A DNA stretch of 64,000 nt from Jannaschia sp. Os4 (GCF_016820245.1 NZ_JAFCAR010000001.1:733014-797013), one strand, 5' to 3'. Counted from the stretch's first letter, positions 1 through 8,692 are shown. Program-made: numbers and translations. Notes: generated from the sequence alone by a model not told the origin.

Positions 1-352
1 CCGGCGGGGCCTTCACCTCCGGCTTGGGGTAGAGATGGGTGGCGGGGGCGGCGACCCAGTGCGTCGAGACCTCGTCGCGGCCCAAGGCCCCGGACAGGAT
101 CCAGCCGCAGTAGCCGTCCCGCTCGGCCTGCGCGAAGGCGTAGCCGTCGCGCTCGTCGATCACGCGCACCCGCTCGCCGTAGAGCAGCTGCGACGCCCGC
201 GGCCCGCGCGGCGCGTCGCAGAGGTTGACCAGCGGCTGCTGCACGGCGCGCCACGTGCCGCGCACGTAGCGCGCGGCCTCGACGAGGCCCTCCAGCTCGA
301 TCGCCGCCGCGCGCGGGGTGGCGGGGGTCAGGCGGGGATCCAGCGCGGTCAT
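1..352 (-). CDS. NlpC/P60-family protein with bacterial SH3-like N-terminus (partial, N-terminal part only)
   Basis: The readable N-terminal 117 residues include a start (MTALDPRLTP) and an SH3-like stretch with QPLVNLCDAPRG, LLYGERVRVIDERDGYAFAQ and DGYCGWI, the usual front half of NlpC/P60 cell-wall peptidases in this group. The catalytic Cys/His domain would lie beyond the window start, so the enzymatic call is inferred. Its ATG overlaps the TGA of the upstream M17 aminopeptidase gene (ATGA), so the two are probably translated together. Pairing an M17 peptidase with an NlpC/P60 protein suggests turnover of murein peptides. Confidence 0.65.
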   Translation of the reverse strand, partial: MTALDPRLTPATPRAAAIELEGLVEAARYVRGTWRAVQQPLVNLCDAPRGPRASQLLYGERVRVIDERDGYAFAQAERDGYCGWILSGALGRDEVSTHWVAAPATHLYPKPEVKAPP

Positions 353-1731
353 CCGGCGATCCCCGGTAGCGCGTCGAACACGGCGCGCGCGCCCATGCCG
401 ACGCCGCCCTTGGGCCGGGCCGGGGCGGCGGCGGGGTTCCAGCCGTAGATGTCGAAGTGGACGAAGGCGCCCGCCGCGCGGTCGGCGGCGAAGCGGTCGA
501 GGAAGAGCGCGGCCGTCACCGACCCCGCCATGCCGCCCGAGGGCGCGTTGTCGAGATCGGCGATGGCAGGCTCGATCATGCGGTCGTAGGGGCGGTGCAG
601 CGGCATCCGCCAGACCGGATCGCGCACCTTCGCGGCCGAGGCGGCCAGCGCGGCGGCCAGCGCGTCGTCGTCGGTGTAGAACGGGGCGAGGTCAGGCCCG
701 ACGGCCACGCGGGCGGCCCCCGTCAGCGTGGCCATGCAGACGATCAGGTCCGTCTCCTCCTCGCCCGCCACGGTCAGCGCGTCGGCGAGGACGAGGCGCC
801 CCTCGGCATCGGTGTTGTTGATCTCGACCGTCTTGCCGGCGCGGGAGGTCAGCACGTCGCCGGGGCGGAAGGCGTTGCCCGCGACCGCGTTCTCCACCGC
901 CGGGATCAGGACGCGCAGCCGGACGTCCATGCCCGTGGCGAGGATCATGTGCGCCAGCCCCAGCACGGTCGCGGCCCCGCCCATGTCCTTCTTCATCAGG
1001 CCCATCGACCCGCCGGGCTTGAGGTTCAGGCCCCCGGTGTCGAACACCACCCCCTTGCCCACCAGCGTCACGCGCGGCCCGCCGTCGCCCCAGCGCGCGT
1101 CGAGGAGGCGCGGCGCGCGGGCCGACGCGCGGCCGACCGCGTGGATCATGGGAAGGTTCGCGTCGAGCAGCGCGTCGCCGGTGACCGCCTCCATCGTGCC
1201 GCCGAACGCCTCGGCGAGGTCGCGCATCGCGCACTCCAGCTCCTCCGGACCCATGTCGGCGGCGGGGGTGTTCACGAGGTCGCGCGTCAGGGTCTCGCCC
1301 GCCGCCACGGCCTCCAGTCGCGGTGCGTCGACCCCTTCGGGGGCCACCAGCCAGGCCTGCGTCGCCGAGCCGTCCTTGTAGCGCCCGAACCGGTAGCCCG
1401 CGAGGAGCCACGCCAGCGCCGCCTCGTCCGCCGCCGCGCCGTCGAGCGGGGTATCGAGGCGGTAGGTCCCCTCGCCCAGGGCGGTCGCGGCCCGCGCGAG
1501 AAGGAACCGCTCGCGCGCGTGGTCCCGCTCCGTCCCCCACCCCACGAGGACGCGCCCGACTCCGCCACCGTCGCCGGGCAGCCGCAAGACCTCGCCCGCG
1601 CGGCCCTTGAAGCGGCTCGCCCGCGCCCATGCGGCCGCCTCGGGCGCGAGCGCGTCCAGCGCGGCGTCCACGCCGTCGGACGGCACCAAGGTCAGCGGGA
1701 TGGCGGAGGCGTCGGAGGGGGCGAAGCGCAT
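349..1731 (-). CDS. Leucyl aminopeptidase family protein (M17)
   Basis: A 460-residue two-zinc exopeptidase that removes N-terminal residues from peptides in the cytoplasm. The C-terminal catalytic domain is intact. Metal ligands are visible as K226 and D231 (VGKGVVFDTGG), D249 (KKDMGGAA), and D308 and E310 in the signature NTDAEGRLVLADAL, with R312 as the bicarbonate-binding arginine. Length is near the short M17 type, a little below PepA (about 500 residues). It is followed with a 4-base overlap by the NlpC/P60 gene. Exact substrate is unknown; a role in recycling cell-wall peptides is inferred from the partner gene. Confidence 0.9.
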   Translation of the reverse strand: MRFAPSDASAIPLTLVPSDGVDAALDALAPEAAAWARASRFKGRAGEVLRLPGDGGGVGRVLVGWGTERDHARERFLLARAATALGEGTYRLDTPLDGAAADEAALAWLLAGYRFGRYKDGSATQAWLVAPEGVDAPRLEAVAAGETLTRDLVNTPAADMGPEELECAMRDLAEAFGGTMEAVTGDALLDANLPMIHAVGRASARAPRLLDARWGDGGPRVTLVGKGVVFDTGGLNLKPGGSMGLMKKDMGGAATVLGLAHMILATGMDVRLRVLIPAVENAVAGNAFRPGDVLTSRAGKTVEINNTDAEGRLVLADALTVAGEEETDLIVCMATLTGAARVAVGPDLAPFYTDDDALAAALAASAAKVRDPVWRMPLHRPYDRMIEPAIADLDNAPSGGMAGSVTAALFLDRFAADRAAGAFVHFDIYGWNPAAAPARPKGGVGMGARAVFDALPGIAG

Positions 1732-1797
1732 GGCGGGTCCGGGACGGGGGATCGGCGGGGCAGGATAGTCCCCGCCGCGCCGCCCGCAACCCGCCGT

Positions 1798-2247
1798 CTA
1801 GGCCGGCGCGGGGCGATCCACGGCGTGCCATCCCCGCCCCGCGCGCACGTCCGCGTGGCGCAGGAGCCGCGCCCGGCAGGCGGCGCGCGCGACGCGATCG
1901 CCCCTCCCCTCGCAGGAGGCGACGGCCCCGCAGGCGGCGTGGAGGTCCACGAGGCCGAGCGTCCGCGCCGCGAGCCGGAGGTCGGCCACCGCGGTCCCTG
2001 CGGCGGGGCGGGGCGCGCGGCGGTCCGGACCTTCCGCCTCCCACGCCGCGCGGAGCAGCTCCGCCCGGTCGGCCACCAGCGACAGCATGTCCCCGAGCAG
2101 CGAGGCGGCGCCCCGGCCGGCGTCGTCGCAGATCGCCGTCACCGCCGCGCGGTCGAAGCGGAGCGGCGGGGCGGGTCGATGGGCGTCGAGGGCGATCACC
2201 TCGCAGCGGGGTCGCGTGGTCGGGGCGCGTCGTGCGGCGGTCGTCAT
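1798..2247 (-). CDS. Small hypothetical protein, HPt-like helical fold without the usual histidine
   Basis: 149 residues from an ATG at 2247. A longer frame starts 72 bases upstream but adds only an Arg/Pro-rich shadow. The middle has LLGDMLSLVADRAELLRAAW followed by a helix reading LRLAARTLGLVDLHAAC and a downstream SCEG. The spacing resembles a histidine-phosphotransfer domain (AHxLKGxAxxxGxxxLxxxCxxLE), but the phospho-accepting His is absent. It could be a degenerate phosphotransfer or dimerisation domain, or an unrelated helical protein. It is divergently oriented from the carbonic anhydrase gene and shares a 143-base gap with it. Confidence 0.55.
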   Translation of the reverse strand: MTTAARRAPTTRPRCEVIALDAHRPAPPLRFDRAAVTAICDDAGRGAASLLGDMLSLVADRAELLRAAWEAEGPDRRAPRPAAGTAVADLRLAARTLGLVDLHAACGAVASCEGRGDRVARAACRARLLRHADVRAGRGWHAVDRPAPA

Positions 2248-2390
2248 GGTCGGATCTCGTGTCGCGCCCCCACGACGGGGCCGTGATGGCACGGCGACGC
2301 CCTCCGCGCCAAACGGCATCCCCCGCGCTTTCGTCTCGAATTGTCGCCGGCTGCCCGTTATCCGGGGCCGGAGACGACCGGAGACCCCCG

Positions 2391-3056
2391 ATGACCGAGC
2401 AGACGAAGCTCGCCGCCCGCCCGCTGCCGCAGACCCTCGTGCAGCGCCACCACGGCTGGCGCGCCACGACGTGGGAGGAGAACGCGGGCTGGTATCGCCG
2501 CCTCGCCGACGAGGGGCAGCGCCCGCGCGCGATGATCATCTCGTGCTGCGACAGCCGGGTGAACGTGACCTCGATCTTCGGCGCCGAGCAGGGCGAGTTC
2601 TTCGTGCACCGCAACGTCGCAAACCTCGTCCCGCCCTACGAGCCCGACGGCGGCGTCCACGGCACGTCGGCGGCGGTGGAGTACGCGGTGACCGCGCTGC
2701 ACGTGCCGCAGATCGTCGTGATCGGCCACTCGCGCTGCGGCGGGGTGAGGGGGTGCCACGACATGTGCGCGGGCACCGCGCCCGACCTTGACCAGGACAC
2801 CTCCTTCGTGGGCCGGTGGATGGACATGCTCCGCCCCGGCTACGAGGAGGTGCGCGACATCGCCGACGAGGAGGAGCGCCTCGCCGCGATGGAGCGGCGG
2901 AGCGTCGTGATCTCGCTGCACAACCTCGCCACCTTCCCCTTCGTGGCCGCCGCGGTGGAGGCGGGGGACCTGTCGCTGCACGGGGCATGGACGGACATCT
3001 CGTCGGGCGCGCTCGAGAGCTACGACCCGGAGACGGACCGCTTCGTGCCCGTCTAG
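2391..3056 (+). CDS. Beta-class carbonic anhydrase
   Basis: Interconverts CO2 and bicarbonate in the cytoplasm. At 221 residues it has the typical length. The zinc site is complete: C53 and D54/R56 in the CCDSR motif, then H113 and C116 in GHSRCGG. The N-terminal segment and the HRNVANLVPP block also match the family. The next genes, only 35 bases downstream, are an SbtA-type bicarbonate transporter and an SbtB-type PII protein. This enzyme therefore probably works with imported bicarbonate rather than only in general pH balance. The ATG at 2391 was chosen because the upstream frame is Arg/Pro-rich shadow. Confidence 0.95.
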   Translation: MTEQTKLAARPLPQTLVQRHHGWRATTWEENAGWYRRLADEGQRPRAMIISCCDSRVNVTSIFGAEQGEFFVHRNVANLVPPYEPDGGVHGTSAAVEYAVTALHVPQIVVIGHSRCGGVRGCHDMCAGTAPDLDQDTSFVGRWMDMLRPGYEEVRDIADEEERLAAMERRSVVISLHNLATFPFVAAAVEAGDLSLHGAWTDISSGALESYDPETDRFVPV

Positions 3057-3091
3057 GTTGACGACGGCGCACCGGAGGGGGAGGGGAACCC

Positions 3092-4063
3092 ATGGGACTG
3101 CTCGACCTCGCGCTCGCCAACCTCCTCTCGCCCGTGATCCTGTCCTTCGCCTTGGGCGTGGCGGCGGCGCTGGCCCGCTCGGACCTTTCGATCCCCGAGG
3201 CCGTGGCCAAGGGCCTGTCGATCTACCTGCTCTTCGCCATCGGCTTCAAAGGGGGCGCGGCGGTCGCCGCCTCGGGCCTCGACGGGCGGCTGGTGGCGAC
3301 CCTCCTGGTGGGCGTGGTCCTGTCGGCGGTGCTGCCGCTGATTGCCTTCGCCCTGCTGCGGGTGGTCTCGTCGCTCGACCGGATCGACGCGGCGGCGGTG
3401 GCCGCCCATTACGGCTCGATCTCCATCGTGACCTTCGTCGCCGCGACCTCCGTGGCGCAGTCCGCCGGGCTGTCGCCGGAGGGCTGGATGGTCGCGGTCG
3501 CCGCCGCGATGGAGGCGCCCGCGATCCTGTCGGCGCTCTGGCTCGTCTCGCGCGGGGCGTCGGGGTCCGGGAAGATGGATGCCGACCTCTGGCGCGAGGT
3601 GGTGCTCAACGGCTCGATCGTGCTGCTGGTGGGCAGCTTCCTCATCGGCTGGGCCACGGGGGCGGAGGGGCTGGCCAAGATCGACGGCTTCATCACCGTG
3701 CCGTTCCAAGGCGTCCTCTGCCTGTTCCTGCTGGACATGGGGCTCGTGGCCGGCCGGGGCCTGCGCGAGGCGCGTGCGGTGCTCAGGCCGGGCCTGCTCG
3801 GCTTCGGCCTCGGGATGCCGCTGATCGGCGGCGCCGCGGGCTGGGCCTGCGGGCAGGTGCTCGGGCTGTCGCCCGGCGGCGTGATGCTGCTGATGACGCT
3901 GTCGGCCTCGGCCTCCTACATCGCGGTGCCCGCCGCCATGCGCGTGGCGCTGCCGCAGGCGAACCCGTCGATCTACCTCACCCTCTCGCTGGGCGTGACC
4001 TTCCCGTTCAACCTGACCCTCGGCATCCCGCTCTACCTCGCGGCGGCGCAACTCGGAGCCTGA
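3092..4063 (+). CDS. sbtA: SbtA-type sodium-dependent bicarbonate transporter (DUF897 permease)
   Basis: A 323-residue integral membrane protein of the SbtA/DUF897 family, which imports bicarbonate with sodium in cyanobacteria. About ten hydrophobic segments are visible, with family stretches LSIYLLFAIGFKGG near residue 45 and SASASYIAVPAAMRVALPQANP near residue 275. It has an inverted-repeat look, with two similar five-helix halves. It sits between carbonic anhydrase and an SbtB-like PII gene (4 bases apart), the arrangement expected for bicarbonate uptake. Transport has not been shown for the proteobacterial branch, so substrate is inferred from family and context. Confidence 0.88.
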   Translation: MGLLDLALANLLSPVILSFALGVAAALARSDLSIPEAVAKGLSIYLLFAIGFKGGAAVAASGLDGRLVATLLVGVVLSAVLPLIAFALLRVVSSLDRIDAAAVAAHYGSISIVTFVAATSVAQSAGLSPEGWMVAVAAAMEAPAILSALWLVSRGASGSGKMDADLWREVVLNGSIVLLVGSFLIGWATGAEGLAKIDGFITVPFQGVLCLFLLDMGLVAGRGLREARAVLRPGLLGFGLGMPLIGGAAGWACGQVLGLSPGGVMLLMTLSASASYIAVPAAMRVALPQANPSIYLTLSLGVTFPFNLTLGIPLYLAAAQLGA

Positions 4064-4067
4064 TCCC

Positions 4068-4379
4068 ATGGAGACCCACCCCGCTAAGCGCGTCGAGATC
4101 ATCATCGAGGCCATCATGGAGCGCCGCCTGCGCGGCGCGCTGGAGGAGGCGGGGGTGACCGGCTACACCGTGCTGCCCGTCCTCGGCGGCTCGGGCCGCA
4201 CCGGCGTCTGGTCGCGCGAGGGGCAGATCGGGCGCGGGTCGGGCATGGTCGCCGTGGTCTGCATCGTCCGGCCCGAGCGGGTGGACGAGCTGCTGGACGC
4301 GGCCTTCGCGGTGGTCGAGCCGCAGATCGGCGTGGTCTGCGTGACCGACGCGCAGGTGCTGCGGGCGGAGCGGTTCTAG
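4068..4379 (+). CDS. sbtB: SbtB-like PII signalling protein
   Basis: A 103-residue member of the PII superfamily, starting 4 bases after the sbtA stop. SbtB trimers bind adenine nucleotides (including cAMP) and control SbtA in cyanobacteria. The N-terminal strand and helix (KRVEIIIEAIMERRLRGALE) and a T-loop-like segment (SGRTGVWSREGQIGRGSGM, residues about 46-64) are visible. The C-terminus ends in TDAQVLRAERF and lacks the redox CGPxGC tail of many cyanobacterial SbtB proteins, so nucleotide control without that disulfide switch is the likely mode. Confidence 0.85.
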   Translation: METHPAKRVEIIIEAIMERRLRGALEEAGVTGYTVLPVLGGSGRTGVWSREGQIGRGSGMVAVVCIVRPERVDELLDAAFAVVEPQIGVVCVTDAQVLRAERF

Positions 4380-4387
4380 GGCGCGTC

Positions 4388-4410
4388 CGGCGGGGAGAGC
4401 TTGCCCGCCG
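4388..4410 (+). terminator. Hairpin after sbtB
   Basis: A 7-bp G/C stem (CGGCGGG at 4388-4394 with CCCGCCG at 4404-4410) around a 9-base loop begins 8 bases after the sbtB stop. There is no strong T tract, which is common in this very GC-rich genome. It separates the carbon-uptake operon from the convergent DUF4139 gene. Confidence 0.5.
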
Positions 4411-4450
4411 CACGCGACGTCCGCCGCGGATGCAGGGGCGCTCGCCCGCC

Positions 4451-6076
4451 CTACGGCCGCCAGACCAGCCGCTCGCCCTCGGGCCAGTCCATCTCGATCT
4501 CCAGCCGGATCGTCCGCGCCGCGCCCGGCGCGACCTCCATGTCCCATGCCGCGACCCCGCGCCGCCCGTCCCAGTCGGTGACGTCCGGGGCGGGCGTGGC
4601 CGCGACCTCGACCTCGAGGTCGTCCTGCTCGGACACCGGCAGGGCGTGCAGCACCGTGACCGCCTCCGCCGCGCCGGACAGGTTCTCGACCGAGAGCTCC
4701 AATACCTCGCGCAGGGTATCGGAGCGGACGAACACGCCTGCGTCCCCCTCCCCCCGCGTGACCCGGCGCCACTCCAGCACGAGGTGGTCGAGGGGCCCGA
4801 ACCCGATCTCCGCGGTGGCGCCGGGCGCCCACGCGGCGAGGCGCGTCTCGCCGAGGTAGCTGCCGTCGCGGAACAGGAGCGCGGGGCCGGGGAGCACCGG
4901 CTCGGGCGACGCGTTCACCGCATCGGCCATCAGGAAGGCGGTCGCGTCCCGGCGCGGGACGGCGCGGTTCGAGAGCGTCACCTCGGGGGCGAGGGGCGCG
5001 AGGGCGACCGACGCCTCGACCCCCGGCGCCACGGTGACGGGCGCGGGCGCGGCATAGGTGACGGACAGGCCGTCGAACACCGGCGCGGCGACGGGGGCGG
5101 CCGCGACCCGGACCCGCGCGTTCGCCCGCGGGGCCGCCAGCGCGTCGGCGGCGAAGGATTCCTCCACCACCAGCTCCGGCGCCCCGATCCGCACGACGTC
5201 CGTGCCCGGCGTGGCGGGCGTGGTGCCCGCCGCGACACGTGTGGTGGCGAAGCGCATCCCGACCCCGCGCCACGTCTCCGGCCCGGACTGGCGCACCGTC
5301 ACCCGGCGGTCGAGCGTCAGCGCACCCGTCCCCGTGTCCAGCCGCAGGTCGTAGGCGGGGGACCACGAGGCGCCGTATCCGAGGTCGGTCAGCCGCACCT
5401 CGCCCGCGACGGGCGACGCGACCTGGACCGGGATGGTCAGGGTGGCCGCGTTCCCCCACGCGTCGGGCGGGGCCAAGCGGGCGAGCGCGGCGCGGGCCTC
5501 CTCCAGCGCCTCGACCGCCGCCCCGCGCTCCTCCTGCAGTGCCTCGATCCGCGCCTCGGCCGCCCGGCGCGCCTCGGCGGCGGCCTGCGCCTGCGTGCCC
5601 AGCAGGTCGAGCGTCTCGGACAGGGCGGCGGGATCGGCGGGCGCGGCCAGCCCGCCCTCGCCCCCGCCGGTCAGCGTGGCGAGCCAGTCGAGCCGGGTCC
5701 GCGCCGCCATCACGGCGGCGCGGGCGTCGGCGATCCGGGCCTCGATGGCCTCGACCCCGGCCTCGGCCGCCTCCACGGCGGCACGGGCCTCCGCCTCCTC
5801 GGGCGTGTCGAGCGCCTTGAGGTCGAGCGCCTCCGCCGGACCGACCGAGGGCGCCCCCGCCGTCATGCCCTCGGGCAGCGTCACGTCGTGGGGCCGCGCG
5901 AAGGCCGGCGCCACGAGGATCAGGCGGTGGTCGCCGGGGGGCAGGTCCACCTCCGCCGCGCGGGTCAGCAGCGCCGCGTCGGCGTGGAGCGTGGCCGCCA
6001 CGACGGGCGCGCGCAGGACGAAGTCCTCGGCGGTCGCGGGGGTGGCGAGGAGGGCGAGGGGAAGGAGGATGCGCAT
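4451..6076 (-). CDS. Exported DUF4139 (mucoidy inhibitor MuiA-type) protein
   Basis: 541 residues beginning at the ATG at 6076 with a clear signal peptide (MRILLPLALLATPATA). An N-terminal DUF4140-like beta domain is followed by an Ala-rich coiled coil at about residues 110-220 (repeated AEAR and EAL heptads). The large C-terminal DUF4139 region contains LTDLGYGASWSPAYDLRLDTG, a typical family stretch. The protein should act in the periplasm; its biochemical role is unknown in the family. It lies 40 bases after asd on the same strand, with a hairpin over its start codon. Confidence 0.85.
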   Translation of the reverse strand: MRILLPLALLATPATAEDFVLRAPVVAATLHADAALLTRAAEVDLPPGDHRLILVAPAFARPHDVTLPEGMTAGAPSVGPAEALDLKALDTPEEAEARAAVEAAEAGVEAIEARIADARAAVMAARTRLDWLATLTGGGEGGLAAPADPAALSETLDLLGTQAQAAAEARRAAEARIEALQEERGAAVEALEEARAALARLAPPDAWGNAATLTIPVQVASPVAGEVRLTDLGYGASWSPAYDLRLDTGTGALTLDRRVTVRQSGPETWRGVGMRFATTRVAAGTTPATPGTDVVRIGAPELVVEESFAADALAAPRANARVRVAAAPVAAPVFDGLSVTYAAPAPVTVAPGVEASVALAPLAPEVTLSNRAVPRRDATAFLMADAVNASPEPVLPGPALLFRDGSYLGETRLAAWAPGATAEIGFGPLDHLVLEWRRVTRGEGDAGVFVRSDTLREVLELSVENLSGAAEAVTVLHALPVSEQDDLEVEVAATPAPDVTDWDGRRGVAAWDMEVAPGAARTIRLEIEMDWPEGERLVWRP

Positions 6077-6100
6077 GGCCCCACGTGAACCGGGGGCCAT
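6075..6100 (-). promoter_or_regulatory. Intercistronic hairpin spanning the DUF4139 start codon
   Basis: An 8-bp perfect inverted repeat (ATGGCCCC at 6075-6082 and GGGGCCAT at 6093-6100) lies between asd and the DUF4139 gene and includes the latter's start region. On the transcript it could end asd messages or shade the next start codon. Function is inferred from position only. Confidence 0.35.
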
Positions 6101-6116
6101 GCGTCATGCAATACCG

Positions 6117-7139
6117 TCAGCGCTTGGAGAGCACCCGCTCGGCCAGCGTCTCGGCGATCTGCACGGCGTTGAGCGCCGCGCCCTTGCGCAGGTTGTCGGA
6201 CACGCACCACAGGTTCAGCCCGTTCTCGATCGTCGGGTCCTGGCGCACGCGGGAGACGAAGGTGGCGAAGTCGCCCACGCATTCGACCGGCGTGACGTAG
6301 CCGCCGTCCTCGCGCTTGTCGACGACCATGATCCCCGGCGCCTCGCGCAGGATGTCGCGGGCCTCGTCCTCGTCGAGGAAGTCCTCGAACTCGATGTTGA
6401 TCGCCTCGGAGTGGCCGACGAAGACTGGGACGCGGACGCAGGTGGCCGTAACCTTGATCGCGGGGTCCACGATCTTCTTGGTCTCGGCGACCATCTTCCA
6501 CTCCTCCTTGGTCTCGCCGCTGTCGAGGAACACGTCGATATGCGGGATGACGTTGAAGGCGATCTGCTTGGTGTAGACGTCGGGCTCGACCGACGACGTC
6601 GGGTTGTAGACGGCCTTGGTCTGGTCCCACAGCTCGTCCATGCCGCCCTTCCCCGAGCCGGAGACCGACTGGTAGGTCGAGACGACGACGCGCTTGATCC
6701 GCGCGCGGTCGTGCAGCGGCTTGAGCGCCACGACCATCTGCGCGGTCGAGCAGTTGGGGTTCGCGATGATGTTGCGCTTGGCGTAGCCGTCGACGGCCTC
6801 GGGATTCACCTCGGGCACGACGAGGGGCACGTCCCGGTCGTAGCGGTAGAGCGACGAGTTATCGATGACGACGCAGCCGGCCTTGGCGGCCTTGGGCGCA
6901 TACTCCTTCGACCCGTCCGAGCCGATGGCGAAGAAGGCGATGTCCCAGCCCGCGAAGTCGAACTGCGCGAGGTCTTTGCACTTCAGCGTCCGGTCCCCGA
7001 AGCTGACCTCCGTGCCGAGCGAGCGGCGCGAGGCCAGCACCGCGATCTCGTCGACGGGGAAATCCCGTTCGGCGAGGATGTTCAGCATCTCGCGGCCCAC
7101 GTTGCCCGTGGCGCCGCACACGACGACCTTGTAGCCCAT
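6117..7139 (-). CDS. asd: Aspartate-semialdehyde dehydrogenase
   Basis: Makes L-aspartate 4-semialdehyde from aspartyl phosphate using NADPH, the branch point to lysine/diaminopimelate, threonine and methionine. The 340-residue protein shows the Rossmann start GATGNVGREML, the catalytic cysteine C130 in NPNCSTAQM, and the dimerisation region with SVSGSGKGGMDELW. Length is normal. dapF, further along the same pathway, is also in this window but not adjacent. It is divergent from the SPFH gene across 143 bases. Confidence 0.97.
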   Translation of the reverse strand: MGYKVVVCGATGNVGREMLNILAERDFPVDEIAVLASRRSLGTEVSFGDRTLKCKDLAQFDFAGWDIAFFAIGSDGSKEYAPKAAKAGCVVIDNSSLYRYDRDVPLVVPEVNPEAVDGYAKRNIIANPNCSTAQMVVALKPLHDRARIKRVVVSTYQSVSGSGKGGMDELWDQTKAVYNPTSSVEPDVYTKQIAFNVIPHIDVFLDSGETKEEWKMVAETKKIVDPAIKVTATCVRVPVFVGHSEAINIEFEDFLDEDEARDILREAPGIMVVDKREDGGYVTPVECVGDFATFVSRVRQDPTIENGLNLWCVSDNLRKGAALNAVQIAETLAERVLSKR

Positions 7140-7282
7140 GATGGTGTCCTCTGGGGTGGAGCGGGGGCGCCCCTAGCCCCTGTGTTGCGCCGCGTCCAGC
7201 GACGTCCCGCGATGTGGCCATCACGACTGGAACTGCGCCGGGGCGCGTGACATCCCCGGACCGAAGGGAACGGGAGGTACGG

Positions 7283-8179
7283 ATGGACGTGGACGGGCTG
7301 CTGGGCGGGGATGTCCTCGGGGCGAACGCGCTGCCGCTGGCGGTGGCGCTGGCCGTGATCGTCGGGCTGTTCATGGCGGTCCGGATCGTGCCGCAGTCCG
7401 AGAAGTTCGTCGTCGAGCGGTTCGGTCGCCTGCGCGGGGTCCTCGGGCCGGGCATCAACCTGATCGTGCCGTTCCTCGACCGCGTCGCGCACCGGGTCAG
7501 CATCCTCGAGCGGCAGTTGCCCAACGCCGCGCAGGACGCGATCACCGCCGACAACGTGCTGGTGCAGGTCGAGACCAGCGTGTTCTACCGCGTCACCGAG
7601 CCCGAGAAGACCGTCTATCGCATCCGCGACGTGGACGCGGCGATCGCCACCACGGTGGCGGGGATCGTGCGGTCGGAGATCGGCAAGCTGGAACTCGACG
7701 AGGTGCAGTCGAACCGCGCCCAGTTGATCCTGCAGGTGCGCGAGCAGGTCTCGCGCATGGTCGACGACTGGGGCGTGGACGTGACCCGCGCCGAGATCCT
7801 CGACGTCAACCTCGACGAGGCGACCCGCGCCGCGATGCTGCAGCAACTGAACGCCGAGCGCGCCCGCCGCGCCGCCGTGACCGAGGCGGAGGGCCGCAAG
7901 CGCGCGGTCGAACTGGAGGCGGACGGCGCGCTCTACGCCGCCAAGCAGGAGGCGGAGGCCAAGCGTGTGCTGGCCGAGGCGGACGCCTTCTCGACCCGCG
8001 CGATCGCGGAGGCCATCGCCGAGGACGGGCTGGAGGCGGCGCGCTTCCAAGTCGCGCTGCGGCAGGTCGAGGCGCTGGAGGGGATGGGCCAAGGCGCGGG
8101 CGACCGGACGCTCCTCGTGCCGGCGGCGGCGCTCGACGCCTTCGCCACCGCGATGGGCAAGCTGGGCGGCGGGCGATGA
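7283..8179 (+). CDS. SPFH/stomatin-like membrane protein (QmcA-type)
   Basis: 298 residues. One N-terminal membrane helix (about residues 11-29) precedes an SPFH/band-7 domain with VVERFGRLRGVLGPGINLIVPFLD and RAEILDVNLDEATRAAM. A long charged coiled coil follows (about 180-265), rich in AEAR and KQEAEAKR. Such proteins form large membrane-bound assemblies in microdomains. The ATG at 7283 follows a GGGAGGT ribosome site; an upstream in-frame ATG lacks one. It overlaps the NfeD-like gene by 4 bases, a conserved pairing. Confidence 0.9.
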   Translation: MDVDGLLGGDVLGANALPLAVALAVIVGLFMAVRIVPQSEKFVVERFGRLRGVLGPGINLIVPFLDRVAHRVSILERQLPNAAQDAITADNVLVQVETSVFYRVTEPEKTVYRIRDVDAAIATTVAGIVRSEIGKLELDEVQSNRAQLILQVREQVSRMVDDWGVDVTRAEILDVNLDEATRAAMLQQLNAERARRAAVTEAEGRKRAVELEADGALYAAKQEAEAKRVLAEADAFSTRAIAEAIAEDGLEAARFQVALRQVEALEGMGQGAGDRTLLVPAAALDAFATAMGKLGGGR

Positions 8180-8487
8180 TCCTGCTGTGGGAACTCTGGT
8201 GGGCGTGGGGGGTGCTGGCCGCCCTCCTCGCGCTGCTGGAGCTGGTCCTGCCGGGCAAGATCCTGCTGGGCTTCTCGCTCGGGGCGGCGGCGGTGGCGGC
8301 CGTGCTGTGGCTGGACGGCGGGCTGGCCGCGCGGCTGACGGCGCAGCCGGCCTTCACGGTTCTGGCATGGGCGGGGCTTTCGGTGGTCGCGTGGCTGCTG
8401 GTGAAGTGGCTCGTGCCGGGCGGTGCCGGGTCGGTTAGGCGCTGGGACCGGGACATCAACGACCTCGACGACGACCGCCGCGCTTGA
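8176..8487 (+). CDS. NfeD-family short membrane protein
   Basis: 103 residues, overlapping the SPFH stop by 4 bases (ATGA). Two or three hydrophobic helices are followed by a short charged tail (VRRWDRDINDLDDDRRA). It is the short NfeD form, in which the OB-fold tail is very reduced. NfeD partners are thought to cap or process SPFH assemblies; no protease domain is present here, so it is probably structural. Confidence 0.8.
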   Translation: MILLWELWWAWGVLAALLALLELVLPGKILLGFSLGAAAVAAVLWLDGGLAARLTAQPAFTVLAWAGLSVVAWLLVKWLVPGGAGSVRRWDRDINDLDDDRRA

Positions 8488-8692
8488 CGCGCACGTCGCG
8501 CTCGCCCACATGTCCCCCACCGACGCCGCGCCGCCGCGTGAGCGATGGGCGGGCCGATCCCGCCGCCGTCGTCGGACAGATCCGGATCACCTCACGCAGG
8601 GTTCGACGGCAGGACGCGCGATGGTCGCGCCTCCGCCTCCCCTCACGCGCCCGCGGGCGCCGGGCGTCCCGCGGGGGCGCCGAAAGGACCAC
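8488..8692 (+). other. Leader region of the DEAD-box helicase gene with GC-rich palindrome
   Basis: 205 bases without a convincing gene. A perfect 14-base palindrome (GCGCCCGCGGGCGC, 8647-8660) is followed by a second G/C-rich repeat ending just before an AAGGA ribosome site at 8683-8687. Long structured leaders are common in front of RNA helicase genes whose translation is temperature or self-controlled. That role here is only a guess from the structure. Confidence 0.3.

Noticed and set aside
457..2286. A 609-residue open frame opposite the M17 aminopeptidase gene
   Set aside because: His/Arg/Gly-rich shadow of a real gene with clear catalytic motifs; long antisense frames are expected at this GC content.
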